From Ensifer sp. LC163 (lineage in GTDB: Bacteria > Pseudomonadota > Alphaproteobacteria > Rhizobiales > Rhizobiaceae): DNA of 64,000 nucleotides. The notes under the pieces are model-generated. The model saw only the letters and a list, made by a program, of their open reading frames with translations. It was not told the DNA's origin and did not search any database. This document shows, piece by piece, positions 29,001-37,616 of the stretch. Made by a program: the position numbers and the translations under genes. Location: positions 62,001 to 126,000 of the forward strand of contig NZ_MBSS01000023.1 in assembly GCF_001695855.1 (NCBI RefSeq), written 5' to 3'. Position 1 is the first letter of the stretch. Each line of letters begins with the position of its first letter.

Positions 29001-31835
29001 GGGAACATCGTCGCCTCCGCCGTCCGGCCGTTCCCGCGCTATCGCGATGCGATGCAGTTCGGCGGTGATCGATGCGCCGCCCGGCAGGCTCAAAGTGGTC
29101 GGTGGCAGGCGGTTGACAACCGCATCCGGTGGCCGCTTGTCTTGGTCTGGCGCACGGAAGCTCCAGATGTGCATGCCAAGCAGAAGCCGCGTCACGAAGC
29201 CGAAGAACGTCAGGAGTTCGCCGATGGTGTTGGCGCCATCGCGTTGATTGACGATCCGAAACAGCGGCACGCTGATCCGCGCGAGATAACCGGCGTCGAG
29301 CTTCAGGACGCGCTCGCGGCTGTCACCGTTCAGCCCGGGAAACCTGTCGAGCGTCACTTCCATGAGCTGGCGCCAGGGATTACAGCGCCGCTCGTAGGTG
29401 AAGGTCTTGGTACCGACGATGCGGTTGTCGCCGAGCGTAATCTTGCCGCCCACGTCCGGTGGTCCGATGGTCAGATCATAACGGAGTGTCCTGATCTCTC
29501 CGGAGCGACTGGCGATCGCGAATGCCGATTTGGCCCGCGCCCAGGTCCCGGGTCCACCATCGCCGTCAACACGTGCCTGGTAGCTGTCGCGCAGGCCCCG
29601 GTTCAGCACCCACGCCTTGCCGGCGCGCCATACGCGCCCAAGCACCGTGCTCCGCTGTCGCTCGAATATCCGCAGGCTGCCGGAGATCGGCGCGCTGAAT
29701 TCGACGGCGGCATCGAGTTTCTGCTCCTTCAGATGCAAAGGCAGCCAGGTCTTTTCCAACGCTTCCCAGGTATCCCTTGGGAAAATCCGGATCTGGCTCC
29801 GGATGGCACGAGCCGGCACTTCGGTCGCGACACGAATGATCGGGTGGCTGCCATTGTTCGGCGTCAACTGTCCAAGCGTCGTGGGTGTGAACCGCATGGT
29901 CAGCTCGACGATCCGGGTTTCCTCGACCCCACCCTTCGGCGTCAGCCGAACGGGGCCGACAAGCCGTTCGATGATCTCCACCTCGCTCGACTGAGCTCGC
30001 GCGGCAACGTCGGTGCTGCGAAAGACGGGCCGGACCAGCGGTGCGCCGACGGGCCGGATTTCGGCCGCCGCATAGTCCCATTCGGCCGCCAGCGCCTCTG
30101 CCGCGCGCAGCGCAATCGCCGCAATCGTCAACGCGGGGTTCGTCGCAAGCGCTGTCGGAACAATCGACCCGTCAAGGACGACCAGACCATCATGCACCGC
30201 ATCGGAATCCGTCGACGTGAACACGCGGCCAAGATGATCGACCACACCGTCCGCGCCGGTATCAGCCATCGCGCAGCCGCCAAGCGGATGAACCGTCGCC
30301 AGCGGTCCACGTTGATCCCTAAGCAACCAGGCCAGGTCGGCCGGCAACAGCTTCCAGACCGGATTGGGAATGAGGCGACCGCCAGAGTCTTTCGTCAACG
30401 CCGCGAGCGCCTCGACCTCCTTGTCGAAGACGGGCAGGCTTTGCAGTTTGTCCCAGCGGATCCGGGCAATGCCATCGCGACCGGCAGCGACTGGATCACC
30501 GTCGAGCTCGATCCGGCCCGCCGCGCCATCATCGGCCATGACGGCATAAAGCGCCGAGCGCCCGATACGTTCCGCCGGCACCGCATAGATATCGTCATCC
30601 GGAAACCCTTGCCGGTGCCTGGTACCGTCATATCTTGCAAGACCGTGCAGCGTATTGAGCGTGGCAAAAACCTCGGCGAAGGCGATGCGCAAAGCTGCCG
30701 GCACCGACATTTCCTCGATCATCACACCGGCGGAGGCACGCAGGTCGATCACGCCAGTGATCGTCGGCCCGATGGCCCGGGTCGATGGCTTGACCGTTTC
30801 GTCGGCGACGGTGTTGACGTCGGCGCCGGTGGCATAGTCGGCGACCAGCATGTCGCCATTGGTCGAGCACCGCGTGCCGAGGTTCCTGTCCGCCAACTGC
30901 AGGCCTGCGCCTCGCGACCGCATGAGAATTTCGCTCGAGCCGAGCGTACCGGCGGCGAGCACGACCTTGCGTGCCCTTATCGGCACCGGATCGGCGTCGC
31001 GCTTGCGGAGCTTCGCGTTGGTGTGAACGGTTCTGATGATCCACCCGGCATCTCCTTCCCTGGCTATGCTGAGCACCGTCGCGCCGCTGAAGATTTCGGC
31101 GCCGTATTCATGCGCCCGTACAAGCAAATTGACGTCGAGCGAGTTCTTCGCGCCACCATTGCAGCCGGTCGCGCAATCACCGCAGCGCACGCATTTGTTC
31201 AGGCGCACATTGCCCGAGCTGGTGGTGTCACTCATTGCGACCGTGATCGAAGCCGGCCGGAAATTGCCGTCAGGCGCGATGGCGCGCACCGAACGAAACT
31301 TTTGTGGCACGCCGTCGACATGATCGGCGATGGTGTTGGGGGCGCCCATGATGGTGCCGCCGAGCAGATCGCGGGCACGATCGAAACAGGACTTCCAGGC
31401 CGAGAGATCCTTCAGGGCAGTCGGCCATCCCTTGTGAAATACTTCTGGCAGCGGCGTTTCCATGACACCGGCATTGATCAGCGAACCGCCGCCCACACCA
31501 TTGGCGACGACGGCAATGACCTCCTCGCCAATTCTGATGTCGATCAGCCCCTCCTTGTTGTTGTCGCCGCGAATATGGCGCGGCAATTCACCGAGCCCTG
31601 TCGGAAACGAGCCCGGCAGATATTCACGCCCGCGCTCGAGCACGCCGACGGAGATCGGTCGGCCCCCATGCGTGCGGCCGGCGAAGGTCGACGCGGCGAT
31701 GGAGCCGCCATAACCGCTGCCGATGATCAGGACATCGAAGTGCACATCGGCAGGCGCCTTGCGAACGCGATCAACCAGCCGTTCGAAGCCCTGCGATATC
31801 CAGGCCGTTTTCGATTCCGTGTCGAGGTCGCTCAT
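26019..31835 (-). CDS. Giant fusion: GMC oxidoreductase + alpha/beta hydrolase + PhoD-like phosphatase
   Basis: A 1938-residue protein. Residues about 30-575 are a GMC/cholesterol-oxidase-like FAD enzyme: dinucleotide motif LIIGSGYGGS, GVGGGSLINAGV, a Cys cluster CVRCGDCATGC near 217, and a C-terminal VPTALATNPALTIAAIA. After a GMC-type linker comes an alpha/beta hydrolase (about 950-1280: VMFHGYSASG; nucleophile elbow AHCMG near 1045, Cys instead of Ser). A low-complexity Pro/Glu-rich linker follows near 1420-1450. Residues about 1575-1938 are a PhoD-like metallophosphatase (SSCQYPAG, FVGDQVYVDPT, LLDDHEIDDNWEP, FLSGDEHRA). GGAGG sets ATG 31835, which overlaps a 41-codon ORF by ATGA. No signal peptide is seen, so it appears cytoplasmic. 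Sterol, lipid or polyester chemistry is conceivable but unproven. Confidence 0.88.
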   Translation of the reverse strand: MSDLDTESKTAWISQGFERLVDRVRKAPADVHFDVLIIGSGYGGSIAASTFAGRTHGGRPISVGVLERGREYLPGSFPTGLGELPRHIRGDNNKEGLIDIRIGEEVIAVVANGVGGGSLINAGVMETPLPEVFHKGWPTALKDLSAWKSCFDRARDLLGGTIMGAPNTIADHVDGVPQKFRSVRAIAPDGNFRPASITVAMSDTTSSGNVRLNKCVRCGDCATGCNGGAKNSLDVNLLVRAHEYGAEIFSGATVLSIAREGDAGWIIRTVHTNAKLRKRDADPVPIRARKVVLAAGTLGSSEILMRSRGAGLQLADRNLGTRCSTNGDMLVADYATGADVNTVADETVKPSTRAIGPTITGVIDLRASAGVMIEEMSVPAALRIAFAEVFATLNTLHGLARYDGTRHRQGFPDDDIYAVPAERIGRSALYAVMADDGAAGRIELDGDPVAAGRDGIARIRWDKLQSLPVFDKEVEALAALTKDSGGRLIPNPVWKLLPADLAWLLRDQRGPLATVHPLGGCAMADTGADGVVDHLGRVFTSTDSDAVHDGLVVLDGSIVPTALATNPALTIAAIALRAAEALAAEWDYAAAEIRPVGAPLVRPVFRSTDVAARAQSSEVEIIERLVGPVRLTPKGGVEETRIVELTMRFTPTTLGQLTPNNGSHPIIRVATEVPARAIRSQIRIFPRDTWEALEKTWLPLHLKEQKLDAAVEFSAPISGSLRIFERQRSTVLGRVWRAGKAWVLNRGLRDSYQARVDGDGGPGTWARAKSAFAIASRSGEIRTLRYDLTIGPPDVGGKITLGDNRIVGTKTFTYERRCNPWRQLMEVTLDRFPGLNGDSRERVLKLDAGYLARISVPLFRIVNQRDGANTIGELLTFFGFVTRLLLGMHIWSFRAPDQDKRPPDAVVNRLPPTTLSLPGGASITAELHRIAIARERPDGGGDDVPGEVRLTRYRHPNTKKRPLVMFHGYSASGTTFAHHAVNPNFASHFWCTGRDIWIADLRTSAGQPTATEAWSFDQIGNVDVPAALKAVAATSPDGTVDVIAHCMGTVVFSIAVLNGHATGLVNRAAFTQVGPLIVFAPANIFRAYVVRYLMDFLPDSYSFCPKEPTLADDLLDRLLSTLPYPVEEFDVENPLWPTKRTPWTRTRHRMDALYGRDFNVRNMEPEMLRHIDEHFGPLSLSTVSSTLHFVRCSTMTDFHGRNRLVSRQNLERHWSFPTFSVHGAENGLSHVSTVDRMRQILGDAGRIYTPPFVNPGAGHQDALVGTARHATMQRIQQFLDADIPGRAHSADSEKAVYPPWIGPILTEERPKTPALVIRLGSAPSHRAAEAALLLRIQLVDDRICRPDDAALPWDTGYLMEHLVVYASKELEEDGWDAFEVPLLARMPGNGANRGNAFLVLLVYDEDALLAVPDLDHEEPAPPPEPVAAPTPVIVLREAVARTDPTGDVGPTGNVGAGPSLPTFDFDRGLTQPGRAGQGPAYGYFVADIAQRRMRRLDPTGAGNVSNGQAVAFAFGRFEKMAAAVERAIAFPSANAKRQGGRQTARLPAVEQDFDLRDGIIPYDPPLLPALEPTPSGTSFTLSSCQYPAGFLDEAAAYQSYGRIGERLEAKAGIKPRFALFVGDQVYVDPTAGLYDPTGRDDRYRLPYETWLSQRSVRNVLRQIPSFMLLDDHEIDDNWEPIAEPDNREPSAEPDDCDNAGKATRGIDAYWKYQCGIHAKLEMFDFDGFHFFMLDTRTQRTYRKVGDGLKAAAMVAPATMESLKQWLLLAPAPKFVVSPAMLLPRHRRAIQRDGSLSWRNLSALHSDGWDGYPNTLREVLAYIAENRIEHVVFLSGDEHRACVATVDLCNEDGSLITRLHSIHTAAMFAPYPFANGIDEEIVDSETIAIPDGARTYRCVVNATRPAPGDGATFLRVRSVGTGWELDCEFGDGAVQTLTI

Positions 31836-31957
31836 GCCGACCTCCGCGGCGAGCTGCCGCGGCGCGCGCGGACCGGATATCGCAACGTCTGATCGGCGGC
31901 GGCCCCCAATCGGTTGCCGACCTGCCATCTGTCTTTGCCGATGTCGTTTCTCTGCAT
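31832..31957 (-). CDS. Small ORF coupled to the giant oxidoreductase gene
   Basis: A 41-codon frame starting MQRNDIGKDRWQVGNR and ending in an Arg-rich tail. It has a good ribosome-binding site (GGTGGAG, about six bases before ATG 31957). Its stop overlaps the start of the 1938-residue gene in an ATGA arrangement, typical of translational coupling. No family is recognised. It may be a leader that feeds ribosomes to the large gene rather than a functional protein. Confidence 0.45.
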   Translation of the reverse strand: MQRNDIGKDRWQVGNRLGAAADQTLRYPVRARRGSSPRRSA

Positions 31958-32308
31958 AGTGTTCTCCACCAGATATGCCGCCACCCTCGGTCGCGGCCGC
32001 TTTTCTTCCGGTCTTTCGACGCCTGCAAAATATGGTCGCATCCGTTCCATGCCTCGAAGCCAAGAGATACCGACTTAACCTTGGGTTGCATGCAAGCACA
32101 AAGCACCGCATCGGCCCTTCCGACCCGTGCCCTGATTCCGACTGAGGTTGAGAGACCCCTCTTAGCGCCAGGCGAATTATATGCGAAAGTCTGCAGATAC
32201 GTGAGAGGGGGCACACTAATCCAGAAGTAGTAGGCTCCTCGCCCCATCGTATGAGCAAACTGGGCGCCGGCGCTTCCTTCGTCTTTCTGCAGCCGTGAGA
32301 AAGAAGTC
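31958..32308. other. Divergent intergenic region between the giant enzyme and cyclase genes
   Basis: About 350 bases that should hold both divergent promoters. It is less GC-rich around 32090-32220. I found no convincing -35/-10 pair, operator palindrome or further gene here. Confidence 0.4.
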
Positions 32309-35300
32309 ATGGGAAAAAACGATCCGCTCCTGGAGGGCTTCCTGCCACTGGAATTGCTCGGCAGGATCCATGGCGCCAACGGCGACCGCCCCGCGGCCGT
32401 CGAGTTTCCGGCCGCGGTGTTGTTCGTGGATGTGTCGCGTTACACGGCCCTCGTCGAACAGTTGGCTCGGCGCGGACAGGAAGGCCTGGAGCAGATCCCG
32501 AAACTGCTGACGCTTTCCTATGCCCGCTGTGCCGAGCAGATCTGCAGCCGTGGTGGCGAAGTCCTCTATTTCTCCGGCGATTCCCTCCTTGCGTACTGGG
32601 CCGCAGGCAATGCCGGCCTTGGCCATGCCGTGCGATCCGCAACCGACTGCGCAGAAGCAATCTGCCGCGACCAAGGCGCTCGACCGGAGGCGGCCACGGG
32701 CGAAGTCGGGCCTGGACTTCATGTCGGCGTCGGAGCGGGACAACTATGGGCCGCAGCACTCGGTGGTCAGCCGGTTTGGAACCTGATTGCCGGCGGCGAC
32801 GCCGTCATGCAGGCAGCAAGTGCGCAGAGCCGGGCCCGTCGCTGGGAGTATGTGCTGTCGGACGGCGCGACAAAGGCGATTTCGCTTGCGGAGACCGCAA
32901 GCGGTGAAGATGCGCCTGACGGCGCGCCTTCGGCGCCGCCGACGCTGCGAACCGAATGGTTGGCAGGCTTCCTGCCACCGCAGTTGCAAGACATCGTGCA
33001 GGCCACGGAGAATGCCGCTGTCGTGGCCCATTACGGTTTCCCGCATGCCGAAGGCAATGGTCCGAGAGCGGACGTGCGGCTGGACCGGCTTGCCGAGATC
33101 CGGCCAATTTCGGCCCTGTTCGCGCGGATCGCCGGGCTCGATCACAGCGACCCGATGGCACTCGCCCGCCACCATGACCTCTGCACCGCGCTGCAAGCCG
33201 ACCTGCAGAATTCAGGCGGGCCACCCGGCGAACTGCTCTTCGATGACAAGGGCCTCGTCTTCATCGCGGCTTTCGGTGCCCGCGGCACCTTTCACCGCGA
33301 CGACCCGCAGCGCGCCGTCGATGCGGCACGGGCCATCTGTCGAACTGCCCAACGCTTCGGCCTCGCCGTATCGGTGGGTGTGGCGACGGGCGACGCACTC
33401 TTTCGCGTCGTCGGCAGCGCCCGCAGGCGCCAACTGATGGTTCTCGGGCCGCCGGTCAATCGTGCCGCCCGTCTGATGGCGGTCGCTGCGGATGACATTC
33501 TCTGCGATGCGCCGACCGAGCGGGCAAGCCGGGCAGCGTTCTCCTTCGAACGGCGTGGCGCGCTGCAACTGGAAGGCCTCGGCGACATGGCGCCGGCGTT
33601 CCGGCCCCAGACACGGCGCCCGGCAGCGCCGATGTCGACGGGCCTCATCGGCCGTGAACGTGAGCTGCGGTTCCTGAGAGCCACATTTACCAGCGTCAGT
33701 AGCGGCACCAATAGCCTGGTGGTCGTTCTCGGCGAACCGGGCATCGGCAAGACCAGGCTCGTCACAACCTTCACGAACGAATTGCGGGCAAAGGGTGCGG
33801 TCGTCGCCGTTGCACCCGCCGAGCGCGATGACCGGCGCACCTCCCTTTGGGCATGGCGGCGGGTCATCGAGACCCTGCTTGGCCTGCCCGCCGACAGCGA
33901 TGGTACCCGCCTGTTTGAACGCATTCATGACCGCGTCAAGAATGACGCAGCCATTGTCGCGCGGCTTCCCCTGCTTGCCGACGTCCTGGCCGTCGACATC
34001 CCCCAGAACGAAAGTACGAAACACCTCGACGGCGCACACCGGGCGGACGCAACCATGCGCCTGATGGGCGACATCATCGCTACTGCTGCTCCGCATCCGC
34101 TGACCCTGGTGCTGGAAGACAGCCAATGGCTCGATTCAGCCTCGTGGCGGCTCGTGGAATGGGTGCTCGGTTCGCAATCGTCGCTGCTGGTGATCCTGTG
34201 CGTTCGATCCGAGGAGATTCCGGAAGAGGTGAAAAGCCTCAGGCGCAGGGCCGAGTCCGCCCGCCTCGGCGCCGGGACATCGGAGACCGACGATCCGGCG
34301 CGCTTTTGTCAGCTCCTGGAGCTTGACGAGCTGAACGATGCCTCGATCTGGAAGCTGGTTGAGCGGACGTTGGGCAAGGCGCCGCCGCATGACGAACTGG
34401 CGCATCGGATTTCACAGCTTGCCGGCGGCAATCCGTTCTTTGCCGAGGAAATCGCTTTGACGCTGAAGAGCGAGGGTCTGATCGCCATTCGCGATGGTTT
34501 CTGGCGCTCCATCCGACCGCTCGACGACCTCAGATATTTCGAAGGTGTCGAGCGGGTCATTCGCGAGCGTCTCGATCGCCTGACCGGCTCGGCCCAGGAC
34601 GTCATCAAGGCTGCGGCCGTGGTCGGACGCTCGTTCACCGCCACGGAGCTCAAGTCCCTGCTGGAGCCGGAGTTGGACGGCGAGAGCGTCTATGCTGCGC
34701 TCGAGACGCTTGTGGCCGCCCATCTGGTGCGCGCAGAAGAGCAACCGGGAAACTATGCGTTTCGCCACGACCAGACGCGCGACGTCGTCTATGGATCCAT
34801 TCCGGGGGACCTGCGCAACCGGCTTCACGGCGCGCTCGCAACCTGGATCGAGGCCGGTCGGAAGGTTGCGGTAGGCGCCGACGTCGCCGTCCTCGTTCAA
34901 CATTTCGAAGCGGCGGGCAACAACGAGAAGGCAGTGAAATATGCCGATCTCGCCGCGACCAACGCACTGCAGATCGGCGCCTTCCGCGAGGTCGAGGCGT
35001 TTGTCGGCATCTGCCTCGGTCACGAACCCCGGAAGCAACCGTGGAGTGACGATCAACGGCTGCAGGCCGTCCGTTGGCGCCGGCAGCTCGCCGAAGCCCA
35101 CTATAGCCGGGGCGATATCCACGCTCAGGGCGTTGCCGTCCGGCGGGCGCTGAAGGCGGCCGGCGCCCCCGTGCCGACCTCGGCGAGCGGGACGCTGGTC
35201 GGCCTGATCCTGCGGGGTGCCCGGCTTGCCTACCAACAGGCGTTCCCGCCGTCACCGGACTGGGCTGGAAAACCGAACCGCTTGCGGTGGGAGCGCGAAA

Positions 35301-36337
35301 TGGCCCGTTGCCTCAACCAGGCGGCGATGGTCGACTATTTCGAGCTGCGCTTCTCGCGCGGAATGTGCAATCTCGTCGGCGCCGTCACCCATGCGGAGCG
35401 CACTGGCTCTTCCGTCGAAACCGCGGTTGCGTCGGCACAACTGGCCTGCGGCTTCGGCATGATGGGCTGGCGGCGCGTATGCCACCACTTCATGTCGAGG
35501 GCCGAAAAGGTCGCGATCGAGATCGCCGATCCCGCAATCCATTCGCATGTCTGCAATCTCGACGCGCTCTGGCGCATCGGCCAGTGCGACTGGGAGATGG
35601 TCGATCGCCGCCTCGATCAGTCGCAGGATCTTTGCCTCAGGGCCGGAGACCAGCTGCGCTGGTGCAATGCACAGGGCATGCGCTTCTGGTCGCTTTACTA
35701 TCGCGGGGACTGGAGCGCGCTGGAGCCGACGGCGCTGACGCTTTTATCTCGGGCCCAGAATGCGGGAAACATCCAGCAGGAAATCTGGGCCCTGCGCTGC
35801 AAGGCCCTTTGCGTGCTGCACATGGATCGACCGCGCGAAGCGGTGGAGGTGCTCAGGCTGATCACGTCGGCCATGCTCGGCTCCGTCGATCTTGCCGCGC
35901 AGATATCGGCGCGCGGGGCGCTGGCGCTGGCGCTCGCCCGCATCGGCAGACACGGCGAAAGCGTCGAGGCGGCCGTCGATACGCTGCGCCTCCTGCGCGC
36001 CATGCGCCGCCCCTCCTCACACAGCACGCTGATCGGCATTTCCGGCGTGGCCGAGGTACTGTTTCGTGGACGGGAGGCCGGCCTGTCGCGCGAGTATGAA
36101 CAATGGGGTCATTGGGAGCGCCAGGTGCTGCATGAGCTTTCGCGCTATTGCCGGGTATTCCCGGTCGGCACGGCGCAATACGGACTGTGGTGCGGCCTGG
36201 CGCACTGGCTGGACGACAGCAAGGACCGCGCGCTGTCGACGTGGAAGCAGGGGCTGGCCGCAGCCAAGCGCCTGTCGCTCAGGCAGGACGAGGCGACCAT
36301 CGCAGCGGAGATACGGCGTCGGCAGGACAATGTCTGA
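32309..36337 (+). CDS. Soluble-adenylyl-cyclase-like protein: two cyclase domains, AAA ATPase, TPR-like region
   Basis: A 1342-residue cytoplasmic protein. Cyclase domain 1 (about 30-190) has both metal Asp residues: D41 in FVDVSRYT and D91 in YFSGDSLLAYW. Domain 2 (about 245-410) lacks them (FARIAG) but has FDDKGLVFIAAFG and the N384-x3-R388 pair in VNRAARLM, as in the C2 half of mammalian sAC. A P-loop ATPase follows (Walker A GEPGIGKT near 475; Walker B LVLEDSQW near 600), then about 500 residues of helical, TPR-like repeats. The architecture predicts a pseudo-heterodimeric cAMP-forming enzyme with an ATP-dependent sensory part. It diverges from the giant oxidoreductase gene, so it may regulate it. 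Confidence 0.85.
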   Translation: MGKNDPLLEGFLPLELLGRIHGANGDRPAAVEFPAAVLFVDVSRYTALVEQLARRGQEGLEQIPKLLTLSYARCAEQICSRGGEVLYFSGDSLLAYWAAGNAGLGHAVRSATDCAEAICRDQGARPEAATGEVGPGLHVGVGAGQLWAAALGGQPVWNLIAGGDAVMQAASAQSRARRWEYVLSDGATKAISLAETASGEDAPDGAPSAPPTLRTEWLAGFLPPQLQDIVQATENAAVVAHYGFPHAEGNGPRADVRLDRLAEIRPISALFARIAGLDHSDPMALARHHDLCTALQADLQNSGGPPGELLFDDKGLVFIAAFGARGTFHRDDPQRAVDAARAICRTAQRFGLAVSVGVATGDALFRVVGSARRRQLMVLGPPVNRAARLMAVAADDILCDAPTERASRAAFSFERRGALQLEGLGDMAPAFRPQTRRPAAPMSTGLIGRERELRFLRATFTSVSSGTNSLVVVLGEPGIGKTRLVTTFTNELRAKGAVVAVAPAERDDRRTSLWAWRRVIETLLGLPADSDGTRLFERIHDRVKNDAAIVARLPLLADVLAVDIPQNESTKHLDGAHRADATMRLMGDIIATAAPHPLTLVLEDSQWLDSASWRLVEWVLGSQSSLLVILCVRSEEIPEEVKSLRRRAESARLGAGTSETDDPARFCQLLELDELNDASIWKLVERTLGKAPPHDELAHRISQLAGGNPFFAEEIALTLKSEGLIAIRDGFWRSIRPLDDLRYFEGVERVIRERLDRLTGSAQDVIKAAAVVGRSFTATELKSLLEPELDGESVYAALETLVAAHLVRAEEQPGNYAFRHDQTRDVVYGSIPGDLRNRLHGALATWIEAGRKVAVGADVAVLVQHFEAAGNNEKAVKYADLAATNALQIGAFREVEAFVGICLGHEPRKQPWSDDQRLQAVRWRRQLAEAHYSRGDIHAQGVAVRRALKAAGAPVPTSASGTLVGLILRGARLAYQQAFPPSPDWAGKPNRLRWEREMARCLNQAAMVDYFELRFSRGMCNLVGAVTHAERTGSSVETAVASAQLACGFGMMGWRRVCHHFMSRAEKVAIEIADPAIHSHVCNLDALWRIGQCDWEMVDRRLDQSQDLCLRAGDQLRWCNAQGMRFWSLYYRGDWSALEPTALTLLSRAQNAGNIQQEIWALRCKALCVLHMDRPREAVEVLRLITSAMLGSVDLAAQISARGALALALARIGRHGESVEAAVDTLRLLRAMRRPSSHSTLIGISGVAEVLFRGREAGLSREYEQWGHWERQVLHELSRYCRVFPVGTAQYGLWCGLAHWLDDSKDRALSTWKQGLAAAKRLSLRQDEATIAAEIRRRQDNV

Positions 36338-36455
36338 TCGGCAACAGGCGGCCCTCAAGACGGCCTCGGCCTGGCGCTGTTTCGGTGGACGGCCTTGAAC
36401 GCACCCCTCGCCTCCTATAGTTCGGGTCCCGAGTTGATTTTGGATTGGGACAATC

Positions 36456-36707
36456 GTGTCGAGAGATCGTTATTCGAGAAAACTGGAATGCTCGAAATGT
36501 GGGGCATCCGGCTTTGCCGAGGCCTCGGAAAACGACGATCCGAAAAGCAGGACCCGTGGTTTCCTCATCGATCATATGCCAACCGGCTTTTCAACGGAGC
36601 GCCCGTCGAGCGACCCTTCCAAACACATGATGCGGTGCCGCTGCGGCAATATCTTCGCCTTCAAGCAGAAGACGGTCTATGCGCCGAGCGGCGAACCGCG
36701 AAATTAA
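36456..36707 (+). CDS. Small zinc-ribbon protein
   Basis: An 83-residue frame starting at GTG. C12-x2-C15 (LECSKCGASG) and C61-x-C63 (RCRCGNIF) form a plausible zinc ribbon, with a 45-residue insert between. The CxCGN-I-F ending resembles other small rhizobial zinc-finger proteins of unknown function. A weak ribosome-binding site (TGGGA) precedes it. It lies 118 bases after the cyclase gene and is followed by an intergenic hairpin element. A real gene is likely because the Cys pattern is well formed, but I cannot name a function. Confidence 0.6.
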   Translation: MSRDRYSRKLECSKCGASGFAEASENDDPKSRTRGFLIDHMPTGFSTERPSSDPSKHMMRCRCGNIFAFKQKTVYAPSGEPRN

Positions 36708-36750
36708 ACGCGTTCGCTGCCTGCACCCGCAGGTATCGCAGAAAAGCAAT

Positions 36751-36855
36751 CTACAGCGTTTCCGGCCCAAACGGAGTCGCTGAAACGCTCTATCTCCTTG
36801 TTTCCAAGCGTTTCCTGACGGAACCCCGCTTCGCGCTATTCCTGGAAATGCTCTA
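36751..36855 (+). repeat. Intergenic hairpin element of rhizobial type
   Basis: Two adjacent inverted repeats: AGCGTTTC / GAAACGCT (36755-36762 and 36782-36789) and AAGCGTTTCC / GGAAATGCT (36806-36815 and 36844-36852, imperfect). The whole reads like the common rhizobial element that ends in CTCTA on both sides. Only one copy lies in this window. It sits between two convergent genes and could act as a transcript end. Confidence 0.6.
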
Positions 36856-37473
36856 AGACGCCCGGACCACCAGGCCCATGGCCTCGCAGATCATCACCGA
36901 CTGCTCGATCGTGATGACGGCGCGCTTCAGCGTCACCGTTTCAGGCTCGATTGAACTTATATCGCTGCCCCGCAGATCACATCCGCTGAAATTGGCACTG
37001 TGAAGCCAGGCACCCGACAGGTCGAGGCCATTCATGGTTCCGCCCTCGCACCGCGCGCCGGTGAGGTCGGCCTCGCGCATGATCGTGTCGGCAAAAACGG
37101 CGCTGCGAAGGTCCGCGCCCGGCAATCCGACGAAGGACCAGTTCCCACCCTTGACCCTCGTCGCGTCGAACTTGCAGCCGTCAAACATGCTGCCGACGAA
37201 TTTGCAGTCGTTGAAGATGACGTCGTAGAAATTGCAGCCGACAAAGGTGCAGTTGATGAAGGCGCTGCCCTCATGGCGCGAGCAATTGAACTTGGCGCGG
37301 CGGAAGGTGCATTCCTTGAAGACGGCCCCGGCGCTCGTTGCCTCGGTCATATCAAGATCCGAGAAAAGCGTACGGCTGTGGTTGCGGTCGGAGATATCCA
37401 AGCCGTACCAGTCTGCACCCGCAACAGTGGTCTCCGTTGCGGGGGCTGCTTCTCCGTGTTTGCGTTCGGCCAT
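36853..37473 (-). CDS. Pentapeptide-repeat protein
   Basis: A 206-residue protein. From about residue 25 to 175 it is made of A(D/N)LxX-type pentapeptides (for example CTFRRAKFNCSRHEG, FINCTFVGCNFYDVIF, LRSAVFADTIMREADL), which fold into a right-handed quadrilateral beta-helix. Proteins such as Qnr and MfpA with this fold mimic DNA and protect gyrase, but many members have other roles, so no function is assigned. Its 3' end touches a rhizobial hairpin element. The stop of xfp lies about 140 bases upstream on the same strand. Confidence 0.88.
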   Translation of the reverse strand: MAERKHGEAAPATETTVAGADWYGLDISDRNHSRTLFSDLDMTEATSAGAVFKECTFRRAKFNCSRHEGSAFINCTFVGCNFYDVIFNDCKFVGSMFDGCKFDATRVKGGNWSFVGLPGADLRSAVFADTIMREADLTGARCEGGTMNGLDLSGAWLHSANFSGCDLRGSDISSIEPETVTLKRAVITIEQSVMICEAMGLVVRAS

Positions 37474-37616
37474 CTTCCCCCGCCCTTCCCAAATTCAAGC
37501 GTTGTCACCGCGCACGATTGCGGCCACTGCATCGACCTTGACTGCCGTTGCCGGTCTATTGCTGTAGAGCACTCCGTCAGCGCCTTCAACGGCCTGCACC
37601 AACCACGCCGCGAAGA

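Noticed and set aside
28656-31892. A 1078-codon open frame on the plus strand, antisense to the giant oxidoreductase gene
   Set aside because: It mirrors the codon structure of the real gene in GC-rich DNA, has no ribosome-binding site and shows low-complexity Arg/Asp-rich translation without any family motif.
31836-32258. A 141-residue N-terminal extension of the giant protein
   Set aside because: It is low in recognisable structure and conflicts with a GGAGG-preceded ATG right before the conserved FAD domain.
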